Positions 46,288 to 53,895 of a stretch of 64,000 bases of DNA are shown piece after piece. Position 1 is the first letter of the stretch. The number at the start of each line of letters is the position of its first letter. The notes under the pieces are model-generated. The model saw only the letters and a program-made list of their open reading frames with translations, was not told the DNA's origin and searched no databases. The position numbers were made by a program, and so were the translations under genes. Source of the DNA: Gemmataceae bacterium (GTDB lineage Bacteria > Planctomycetota > Planctomycetia > Gemmatales > Gemmataceae). The stretch covers positions 3,588,054 through 3,652,053 of the forward strand of contig LR594584.1 of assembly GCA_901538445.1 (NCBI GenBank), in the 5' to 3' direction.

Positions 46288-48228
46288 ATGCGTCGCGCCC
46301 TCTTCTGTCTCGCAGCGCTTCTGTTCCCCGCAGTCGCCGCCGCCGCGGAGCCGCCCAAAGCCCCCGCGTTCGAGGCCGACGTGCTGCCGGTGCTGAACGC
46401 GCACTGCCTCCAGTGCCACGGCGGCGTCCACCAGAAGAACGGGCTCGACCTCCGCACGCTCGCGGCGGTCCTCAAGGGGGGCAAGTCCGGCGCGGCCGTC
46501 GTGCCCGGCAAGCCGGACGACAGCCTACTGTGGCAAAAGCTCGCGAAGGACGAGATGCCGAAGACCGACAACAAGGTCTCGGACGCGAACAAGAAGGTGA
46601 TCCGCGAGTGGATCGCCTCCGGGGCGAAGGGGGCCGAGAAGAAAGCCGCGGCGGTCGTCGAGCGCCCCGCCGGGAGGCCGGCGGACGTCGCGAAGCTCAT
46701 CGACAAAGCGATCGACGACCGGCTCCGGGCCGCGAAGGTGCCCGCCTCGCCGAGGGCCGAAGACGCCGAGTTCCTCCGCCGCGTCTACCTCGACGTCGTC
46801 GGCAAGCCGCCGACGGCGGAGCAGGCCGCCGCCTTCCTCGGCGCGGCCGACGCCGACAAGCGGGCGAAGCTGGTCGACGCGCTGCTCGCGTCCGAGGACT
46901 ACGGCCGGCACCTCGGCGAGCGGTGGGTGAACGTCTTCTACCTCGCCACCGTCAACCAGAGCCCCCGGCCGCCCGAACCGTTCAAGGGGTGGCTGGCGAA
47001 GCAACTGAACGAGGGCCGCGGGTGGGACGCGGTCACCCGCGACGTCCTCACCGCGACCGGGCCGATCGACGACGCGCCGCAGGGGCTGTTCTTCTATTAC
47101 AACGGCGACATGAACTCGCAGTTCGCCCCGAAGATCCTCGCCGGGAACATCGGGCAGGTGTACCTCGGCGTGCAACTCCAGTGCGCCGAGTGCCACGACC
47201 ACCCGTTCAGCGACTGGAAGCAGACCGACTTCTGGAGCCTCGCCGCGTTCTTCGGCCAGGTCGCCCGGATGGAGTCGGTCGAGAACAAGAACACGCCCGG
47301 GGTGAAGGAGCGGCACCTGGAGGTGAAGCCGGGCAAGAAGCCGCCCGCGCCGCTGAAGGACATCACCATCAGCATCCCCAACGACGGCGAGGCCCGCAAC
47401 GGCGGCAAGAAGGTGCCCGCCGGGGTGCTCGACGGGGCGAGGCTGGCCGCGGACCCGACGCGGAGCCACCGCCCGCCGTTCGCCGAGTGGCTCACGGCCC
47501 GGGACAACCGCCTGTTCGCGCGGGCCGCCGTGAACCGGTTCTGGGCGCACTTCTTCGGCCGCGGGTTCGTCAACCCGCTCAACGACTTCGGCGACCACAA
47601 CGCCCCGTCGCACCCGGCGCTGCTCGACGAACTGGCCGACGAGTTCGTCGCGTCCGGGTTCGACGTCCGGCACCTGGTTCGGTGCGTCACGCTCAGCGAC
47701 GCCTACCAGCGCACGAGCAAGATCGCCCCGGGCAACGACAAGCCGGGGGCCGAGGCGCTGTTCGCCCGGATGGCCCCGAAGGTGCTGACCCCGGAGCAGC
47801 TCTACGACGCGCTGTGCGTGGCCCTCGAGGTGCCGGAGGTCGCGCCGCCCGCGGACCCGAAGAAGAAGCCGAACCCCAAGCTCCCGCCCCCGCCGAGCCC
47901 GCGGAGCGTGTTCGCGGCGGCGTTCCGCGGCCCCGGCGAGGCCGACGAGCCGACCGAACTGAAGCTCGGCGTCCCGCACGCGCTCCGGCTGATGAACGAC
48001 CCGGCGTTCAACACCGGCGGGAAGCTCGCCGAGCGCGTCGCGGCCGCTGCGAAGTCTCCCGGCGACGCGGTGGACGCGATGTTCCTCGCGGTGCTGTCGC
48101 GGAGGCCGACGGCGGCCGAGCGAACCAAGTTCGCAGCCTTCGTCGAGAAGCAGAAGACGCCCCGCGACGCCCACGCCCGCGTGGTGTGGGTGCTGCTCAA
48201 CAGCAGCGAGTTCATGCTCGTCCCCTGA
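46288..48228 (+). CDS. planctomycete cytochrome c / DUF1549-DUF1553 protein
   Basis: 646 residues with signal peptide (MRRALFCLAALLFPAVAAAAE). N-terminal cytochrome-like domain with haem motif CLQCHGG (about residue 41) and a conserved GKPDDSLLWQKLAKDEMP. DUF1549 starts ~130 (FLRRVYLDVVGKPPTAEQAAAF), has the second haem-type motif CAECHDHPFSDWKQTDFW, and DUF1553 follows (FAEWLTARDNRLFARAAVNRFWAHFFGRGFV ... LKLGVPHALRLMNDPAF ... AVLSRRPTAAE). The family is peculiar to planctomycetes and relatives, located outside the cytoplasmic membrane; function unsettled. ATG 46288 gives the signal. The DUF1501 gene follows by 46 bases, the classic pairing. Confidence 0.93.
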   Translation: MRRALFCLAALLFPAVAAAAEPPKAPAFEADVLPVLNAHCLQCHGGVHQKNGLDLRTLAAVLKGGKSGAAVVPGKPDDSLLWQKLAKDEMPKTDNKVSDANKKVIREWIASGAKGAEKKAAAVVERPAGRPADVAKLIDKAIDDRLRAAKVPASPRAEDAEFLRRVYLDVVGKPPTAEQAAAFLGAADADKRAKLVDALLASEDYGRHLGERWVNVFYLATVNQSPRPPEPFKGWLAKQLNEGRGWDAVTRDVLTATGPIDDAPQGLFFYYNGDMNSQFAPKILAGNIGQVYLGVQLQCAECHDHPFSDWKQTDFWSLAAFFGQVARMESVENKNTPGVKERHLEVKPGKKPPAPLKDITISIPNDGEARNGGKKVPAGVLDGARLAADPTRSHRPPFAEWLTARDNRLFARAAVNRFWAHFFGRGFVNPLNDFGDHNAPSHPALLDELADEFVASGFDVRHLVRCVTLSDAYQRTSKIAPGNDKPGAEALFARMAPKVLTPEQLYDALCVALEVPEVAPPADPKKKPNPKLPPPPSPRSVFAAAFRGPGEADEPTELKLGVPHALRLMNDPAFNTGGKLAERVAAAAKSPGDAVDAMFLAVLSRRPTAAERTKFAAFVEKQKTPRDAHARVVWVLLNSSEFMLVP

Positions 48229-48274
48229 CGCCGCTTGCGGCTTCGCGTCCGACACAACCGCCCGGAGTTGAACC

Positions 48275-49564
48275 ATGCGTGAATCGATCCTGCGGCGCGA
48301 CTTTTTGCGGCTCGGAGCGGCCGGCGTGGTCGGGGCGTCGCCGTCGGGCTGGCTCCTCCCCCGGGTCGCCCTGGCCGCCGAGGGGAGGGCCGAGCGGCCG
48401 CGGTCGTGCATCATGCTGCACATGCAGGGCGGCATGAGCCAGCACCACACGTTCACCGTCCCCGAGCTCAAGGCGGAGAACGCGCAGGTCGACACCGCCG
48501 TGCCCGGCGTGAAGTTCTGCGAGTACTTCCCGAAGCTCGGCGCGCGGATGAACGACATCTGCCTCATCCGGGGGATGAGCACCGGCAACAGCGTCCACGA
48601 GCGGGCCCGCGTGCTCATGCACACCGGGTACAACCCGAACGGCACGGTCGGCTACCCCTCCGTCGGGAACGTCGCCTCGGCCGAACTCGGGCCGCCCGAC
48701 GCCGAGCTGCCCAACTTCGTCAGCGTGTACGCCGGGGCCGACGGCCTCGGCAGCGGCCCGCTCCACCGCAACGCCCCGGCGTACCTCGGCCCCAAGCACG
48801 CGCCCGTCCCGGTCACCGACCCGGCCCGGGGCATCGAGAACCTCAAGACCGCGCTCGGGGCGGGCGAGTTCGACGAGGCGGCGGCACTGCTCGCCGAGTT
48901 CGAGGCCCCGGCCCAGGCGGCCCGCCCGTCGGCCGCGGCCGCCGCCCACCTGGCGAACTACAAGAAGGCGCTCCAACTGCTCCGCTCCGACAAGATGAAG
49001 GCGTTCGACCTGGACCGCGAGCCGCTCCGCACCCGCGACGCCTACGGCAAGACGCAGTTCGGCAAGTCGCTCCTCCTGGCCCGGCGGCTGGTCGAGGCCG
49101 GGGTGCCGTTCGTCGAGGTCACGCTCGACGGGTGGGACGACCACGGCGGGGCCGTGAACAACATCAAGCGGCGGGCCGCGTACCTCGACCCGACGATCTC
49201 GCTGCTCATCGACGACCTGAAAGTCCGCGGGCTGTTCGACTCCACCCTGGTGGTGATGATGAGCGAGTTCGGCCGCACCCCGCAGCTCCGCGACAGCGGG
49301 TACAACCAGACGCTCGGGGCCGGCCACTACGCGACCGCCTGGACGACCTGGATGGCCGGGTGCGGGGTCCGCGGCGGCACCGTGGTCGGCAAGGTGGACG
49401 CGAAGGGCGGCGAGGTGACCGACCGGCCGGTGAACGCGCAGGAGTTCCTGGCGACGATCTGCCGCGCCCTGCGGATCGACTTCCGCAAAGAGTACCTGTC
49501 CAAGGAAGGGCGGCCGATGACCTTCCTCGGCCCGAAGGCCGAGCCGGTGAAGGAAGCGTTCTGA
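48275..49564 (+). CDS. DUF1501 protein, Tat-type signal
   Basis: 429 residues. Twin-arginine-like leader MRESILRRDFLRLGAAGVVGA. Body has the DUF1501 landmarks of an alkaline-phosphatase/sulfatase-like fold: CIMLHMQGGMSQHHTFTVP (usually GG.SQ.D), DICLIRGMSTGNSVHERA, VPFVEVTLDGWDDHGGAVNNIK, LVVMMSEFGRTPQLRDS and GAGHYATAWTTWMAGCGVRGG. The conserved Asp/His residues of the putative metal site are visible. Always found with cytochrome/DUF1549 partners, as here. Enzymatic activity is unknown. Confidence 0.92.
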   Translation: MRESILRRDFLRLGAAGVVGASPSGWLLPRVALAAEGRAERPRSCIMLHMQGGMSQHHTFTVPELKAENAQVDTAVPGVKFCEYFPKLGARMNDICLIRGMSTGNSVHERARVLMHTGYNPNGTVGYPSVGNVASAELGPPDAELPNFVSVYAGADGLGSGPLHRNAPAYLGPKHAPVPVTDPARGIENLKTALGAGEFDEAAALLAEFEAPAQAARPSAAAAAHLANYKKALQLLRSDKMKAFDLDREPLRTRDAYGKTQFGKSLLLARRLVEAGVPFVEVTLDGWDDHGGAVNNIKRRAAYLDPTISLLIDDLKVRGLFDSTLVVMMSEFGRTPQLRDSGYNQTLGAGHYATAWTTWMAGCGVRGGTVVGKVDAKGGEVTDRPVNAQEFLATICRALRIDFRKEYLSKEGRPMTFLGPKAEPVKEAF

Positions 49565-49590
49565 TGTTGCCCCGCACCGGAGGTTCCCCC

Positions 49591-50460
49591 ATGCGTTGCC
49601 TCGCGACCACCGCCGCCGTGCTCCTCCTCGCCCCCGCCGCGCTCGCCGGGCACACCCGGCCCGGGTACGTGGACGGGTGCCGGTCGGCCGACGGGCGGTA
49701 CGCTGTGACCGCCGAGCCGAAGAAGCAGCCCGACGGCAAGGACGGCTGGGAGTTCACCTGGACGGACACGAAGACCGCCGAGACTCACACGGGGTGGCTG
49801 GTCGGGCTACCGCAGGGGCTCGACCACTTCAAGGTCGCCTACGCCCACGTCTTCGTCCCGCCCGGCGGCGAGACGTTCGCCGTGTTCCAGACCGCGAACT
49901 GGGCCGGGGCCGGGAGCAGGCCGCCGGGGCCGGGCGGGGACAAGGCGATCAACAAGAACCCCAGCGACGAGTTCAAGACCTACGCCGGGTTTGCCGACCG
50001 GCTCGTGATCTACAAGAAGACCGGCGAGGTGGTGAAGCGGGTGTCGATGAACGACGTCCTCAAGCCGAACGAGTGGGTGTACGTGAACTGGGTGCAGGGG
50101 AACCTGTACTGGCTGAGCGAGTACCCGGACGTGGTGAAGGGCGGTGAGCCCCCGCGGTGCGGGTACCGGTACTACCGGGTGAGCCCGGACTACTCGGTGC
50201 TCGAGTTCACCGTCGGCCCGAACGCCGACGCGCTCCACCGGCTCAAGGACGAGGGGCCGGACGTGCTGAACTACCGCCGCACGGTGCGGGTGTCGCTGAC
50301 CGACGGAACGTTCCTCGACAAGCCGCCGTCCGAGAAGGACAAGACCCCGGTGCGGCCGTTCGTCGGCGACCTCGTGAAGCGCGGGGACGCGATGAAGAAC
50401 TACGTTCCGAGCCTCGACCCGGTCCGCGTCGCCGGCCGCATCGCGAGCCCAAAGGAGTGA
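49591..50460 (+). CDS. secreted hypothetical protein in the DUF1501 cluster
   Basis: 289 residues. ATG 49591 has GGAGG eight bases before it; the ATG at 49564 overlapping the DUF1501 stop would add nine residues. Signal peptide MRCLATTAAVLLLAPAALAG. The mature protein begins HTRPGYVDGCRSADGRYAVT, and has strand-like segments (GWEFTWTDTKTAETHTGWL, HVFVPPGGETFAVFQTANW, WVYVNWVQGNLYWLSEYPD) that suggest a beta-propeller or sandwich. No known family recognised. It is third in the plus-strand cytochrome/DUF1501 operon and ends 8 bases before the convergent cluster. Confidence 0.78.
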   Translation: MRCLATTAAVLLLAPAALAGHTRPGYVDGCRSADGRYAVTAEPKKQPDGKDGWEFTWTDTKTAETHTGWLVGLPQGLDHFKVAYAHVFVPPGGETFAVFQTANWAGAGSRPPGPGGDKAINKNPSDEFKTYAGFADRLVIYKKTGEVVKRVSMNDVLKPNEWVYVNWVQGNLYWLSEYPDVVKGGEPPRCGYRYYRVSPDYSVLEFTVGPNADALHRLKDEGPDVLNYRRTVRVSLTDGTFLDKPPSEKDKTPVRPFVGDLVKRGDAMKNYVPSLDPVRVAGRIASPKE

Positions 50461-50468
50461 GCCCGGCG

Positions 50469-51752
50469 TCAGCCCCAGAACCCCTTGAGCCGCTCCTTGT
50501 CGGGGACGCCGAGGGGGAACTTCTTGCTCAGCGGGTGGTCGGCGACGCCGGCGTGCTCGCGAAGCGCCTCGTGGACGTGCTCGGGCCGCACGCGGACGCC
50601 CCTGTCCTTGTCGAGCTTGAGCGTCGCCGGGTCGAGCGGCACGGCGAACTGCTTGTCGTCGGTCGCGCCGACCACGCGGTTCCCCTTGATCCCCTTCCCC
50701 AGAAACAGCGCCGAGCCGATCGACCAGTGGTCCTTGCCGTTGCCGGCGTTGTAGTTCGGCGTGCGGCCCATCTCGCTCTGGACGACCACCACGAGTTGCT
50801 CGCGGATCTTGAGTTCGCCGGCCCGGCGCACGAGGTACGCGATCCCCGCGAGGAACTCGGGGATCAGCTTCATCTGGTCGGGATCGTTGTTGGCGTGGCT
50901 GTCGAACTGGCCGATGGTGAGGTTCGCCGACACGCACACGCCGGCCTTGAACGACGCCAGCGCGATCTCGGCCTGCTGCGCCATCCGCTCCTTCGGGATC
51001 TGCGCCGGGATGTACTGTGTCACGCGCTGCAGCGCCTTCGAGTTCACCTGTGCGGCGTACAGCATGTTCTCGGCCCGCTCGGCGCGCGGCAGCAGGGGCG
51101 ACGCGGCGACGGCCTCGTGCTCCTCCTGGAGCGCGCGTTCGATGCGGTCGAGCGCGAACTTGTCGTGGTACGGCGACTTCTCGTTGCCGCCGACGCCGTC
51201 GGCGTTGGCGATGTTCCGCAGCGACGGCAGGTACGGCACCCGCGACATGGCGACGAGGTTGCCGGTCGCGGAGTAGTTGCCGAACGTGAGGAACGCGAGC
51301 GGGCAGTCCGGCCCGCGGCACGCCGCCACGAGCGCCGCGAACGTCGGGTACGCGAGGCTGTCGAGCTTGCCGGTGGCCATGTACCGGGCACCCGGCGAGT
51401 GGTTGTTGACCGAGTAGTCGAGCCCGTTGAACGTGAGTAGTTCGTCGCCGAACTCGGCGTAGAAGTCCTCGTTGCACATGCCGCCTTTGGCGTGCGCCTT
51501 GATGGGCGCGTACTTGTGCGCCCCCTTCGTGAGGATGTCGCCGTCCTTGTACAGCCGGTTGATGCCGTTGACGCCTTTGGGGTCCATGAGGTACGTCGTG
51601 TCCCACCCGCCGCTGGCGTTGAACACGACGTAGAACGGCCCGGCGTAGGGCTCGTCCTTCTTGGCGTCGGCGGCCGCCGCGTCCGGCCCGCGGTACGGGG
51701 CCGCGAGGCCCAGCCCGGCCAGCCCGCACATCTTCAGGAAGTCGCGTCGCAT
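50469..51752 (-). CDS. DUF1501 protein, Tat-type signal (second copy)
   Basis: 427 residues; ATG 51752 follows GAGG (GTG 51764 is an alternative). Twin-arginine-like leader MRRDFLKMCGLAGLGLAAP. The sequence diverges from the copy at 48275: GPFYVVFNASGGWDTTYLMDP, GLDYSVNNHSPGARYMATG, ANLTIGQFDSHANNDPDQ, LVVVVQSEMGRTPNYNAGNGKDHW and GKGIKGNRVVGATDD. The D-x-H and E-x-G-R-T-P motifs are kept. It is the last gene of the minus-strand cluster, 8 bases after the HEAT-repeat gene. Confidence 0.9.
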   Translation of the reverse strand: MRRDFLKMCGLAGLGLAAPYRGPDAAAADAKKDEPYAGPFYVVFNASGGWDTTYLMDPKGVNGINRLYKDGDILTKGAHKYAPIKAHAKGGMCNEDFYAEFGDELLTFNGLDYSVNNHSPGARYMATGKLDSLAYPTFAALVAACRGPDCPLAFLTFGNYSATGNLVAMSRVPYLPSLRNIANADGVGGNEKSPYHDKFALDRIERALQEEHEAVAASPLLPRAERAENMLYAAQVNSKALQRVTQYIPAQIPKERMAQQAEIALASFKAGVCVSANLTIGQFDSHANNDPDQMKLIPEFLAGIAYLVRRAGELKIREQLVVVVQSEMGRTPNYNAGNGKDHWSIGSALFLGKGIKGNRVVGATDDKQFAVPLDPATLKLDKDRGVRVRPEHVHEALREHAGVADHPLSKKFPLGVPDKERLKGFWG

Positions 51753-51760
51753 GGGTCGCC

Positions 51761-53872
51761 TCACGGGTTGGTGTTCGCCGGTCGCGTCCGCCGCTTCTTC
51801 GGGGCGGTCAGTTTCTTCATCGCGGACGTCGCCGCCGCGCGCACCATGCGGATCGAGTCGCTCTCGACTCGTGCGAGCGCGTCGCGGGCTTCAGCCGACG
51901 CGTCGCCGGTCTGAAGGAGTGCGTTGATCGCGGCGATGCGGACGTCGCGCCACGGGTGTGCGAGTGCGGCGATGATCTGCGGCACCGCGGCCGGGCCGAT
52001 CGCGCCGCACGCGGCCACCACCGCGGCCCGCAGGTCGGAGCGCTCGAACGCCTGTGCCGCGCGGTCCAGGTCCGGGAGCGCGGGTTCGGCGGCCCGGCCG
52101 AGCGCCGCGAGCCCCGCGACGGCGGCCCGTGCGACCGCGGCGCGGCGGTACGTGTCCCGAAACTCCTCCGGGTAGAACTCCGTTCCGACCGCGCGGCGCA
52201 GCGCCTCGCGAAACACGGCGAGCCCGTCGTACCCGTGCGGCACCAGGCCCGCGAGCACTTCCAGGACGCGCTGGTGCAGGTCGCCGCGGGTCGGGCGGTC
52301 CAGGGCACTCGCGAGTTGCCCGGCAAACGGCAGCGCCACGGCCCCGAACCCGTGCAGCGCGTGCGTGATCGCCCCGGCCTCGTAGTCCTGACAGCCTTCC
52401 AGGAGGAGCCGGACCAGGTCGGGGACGGCCGCGGCACCGGCCGACCCGGCCGCCCCGAGCGCTTCGATCACCACCCCCCGCCCGGCCGCGGTACCCGCCT
52501 TGCGGAGCCGTGCGAGCAGGCCGGGAACGGCCGCCGCGAGGGCCTCCGGGTCCGCCTCCTTCAGACCACTCGCCGCGGCGATTGGGATCGGGTCGGGTTC
52601 TCCGTCGAGCGCCCGCACCAGCACGGCCACGCCCTCGCCGCCGATCTTTCCAAGCGCCTTGGCGAACGTGAACGGGTCGCAACCGCCACCCTTGCGGAGG
52701 AACGCGGCCGCGAGGTTCGGCACCAGCGGAGCCGCGGCGGCTCCGAGTTCCCCGATGGCCTGCCCGGCCGCCGAGTAGTGCTGGCCCTCGAGCTGCTTCC
52801 GGAACTCGTCCAGCACTTCGGGCGGCGGGGGCACGATCCGGGCGAGCGCTTTCAGCCCGGCTTGGGCCGTGCGGTGGTCGCTGTGTGTGGTACCCGGCCA
52901 CGGCGAACGGACCAGTTCCAGCAGCGCCGGGGCGACGGAGGCCGGGAGCGCGGGCCACGCGGCCAGGAAGTTGACCGCCGAATGCCGCGACGCCCACCCG
53001 GCCGATTCCGCCGCAAGTGCGTCGGCAACCGCCGGGTTCCCGACGCCCACGCGGGCCAGCGCCTCGATGAGCGCCATGCGCTGCTCACCGGTCGCGCCGG
53101 GTAACAGGCGAAGGAGGTCGGGCAGCGCGGCCGCGGCCCTCGGCCCAATCTTTCCGAGCGCGATCACCGCCGACGCGGCGACGCTCGTTGTCGGGTCCGC
53201 GAGCGCCTTGCGGAGCGGCTCGATGGCGAACGTCATGGCCGGGCTGGCGATGTAGCGGAGGTGGACGGCCGCGGTCCGACGGACCCCGCCGGCCGGGTCT
53301 TCGAGCGCCTTGCACAGCGCCGCCGCGGCGCTGCGCGTCCGCAGCTTCACGAGCGCCTCGACGGCCGCGAGCCGCTCGGCGGCGTCCTCGCTGTCGAGCC
53401 CCTTGGCGATCTCGCCCTGCGCGTCCGACTTGGCCCGCAGCACGCCGAGCAGCGCCACCGCCTCGCGGCGCACGGCGGCGTTCGCGGTGCCGGTCCCCTT
53501 CACGATTTCGGTAAGTGCGGGGACCGCCGCGGCGGCCTTCGGCCCCAGGATGCGGAGGGCTTTCGCGGCCCGAAGTCGTACGATTGGGGTGTCGTGCGTG
53601 AGGAGCGGAACCAGCACCGGAACGGACGCCTCGCCGATGCGGGCGAGGCGCTTGCTCGCCTCCGAGACCCCCTTCCCCGAGACGATCGCCGCGGCGAGCT
53701 TCGGCAGCGGGTTCTCGTAGGTCGGGTGCATCCACCCGCGGATGTCGGGGACACGCATCATCGGGCCGCGGGGGTCGCCGCGCTCGTCGAGCCAGTCGGC
53801 AAACACGAGCGCCGCCGTCTGGTCCGACGGGTTGGCGGCGAGTGCGGCGACGAACCCGGCTTCCTCGTTCAT
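51761..53872 (-). CDS. HEAT-repeat protein with Gemmata repeat-companion N-terminus
   Basis: 703 residues from ATG 53872. The N-terminus FVAALAANPSDQTAALVFAD then WLDERGDPRG is the TIGR02996-type repeat-companion domain typical of Gemmata. The rest is a long alpha-solenoid of about 12-15 HEAT/PBS-type repeats of ~35-40 residues (VRLRAAKALRILGPKAAAAV, VRREAVALLGVLRAK, VRRTAAVHLRYIAS, VAASAVIALGKIGPRAAAAL and so on), ending in a basic tail KKLTAPKKRRTRP. Probably a protein-protein interaction scaffold. No signal peptide, although its operon partners are exported. It lies between the cytochrome gene (23 bases) and the DUF1501 gene (8 bases). Confidence 0.9.
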   Translation of the reverse strand: MNEEAGFVAALAANPSDQTAALVFADWLDERGDPRGPMMRVPDIRGWMHPTYENPLPKLAAAIVSGKGVSEASKRLARIGEASVPVLVPLLTHDTPIVRLRAAKALRILGPKAAAAVPALTEIVKGTGTANAAVRREAVALLGVLRAKSDAQGEIAKGLDSEDAAERLAAVEALVKLRTRSAAAALCKALEDPAGGVRRTAAVHLRYIASPAMTFAIEPLRKALADPTTSVAASAVIALGKIGPRAAAALPDLLRLLPGATGEQRMALIEALARVGVGNPAVADALAAESAGWASRHSAVNFLAAWPALPASVAPALLELVRSPWPGTTHSDHRTAQAGLKALARIVPPPPEVLDEFRKQLEGQHYSAAGQAIGELGAAAAPLVPNLAAAFLRKGGGCDPFTFAKALGKIGGEGVAVLVRALDGEPDPIPIAAASGLKEADPEALAAAVPGLLARLRKAGTAAGRGVVIEALGAAGSAGAAAVPDLVRLLLEGCQDYEAGAITHALHGFGAVALPFAGQLASALDRPTRGDLHQRVLEVLAGLVPHGYDGLAVFREALRRAVGTEFYPEEFRDTYRRAAVARAAVAGLAALGRAAEPALPDLDRAAQAFERSDLRAAVVAACGAIGPAAVPQIIAALAHPWRDVRIAAINALLQTGDASAEARDALARVESDSIRMVRAAATSAMKKLTAPKKRRTRPANTNP

Positions 53873-53895
53873 GGCGACCTCCCGAAGCGGGCGGG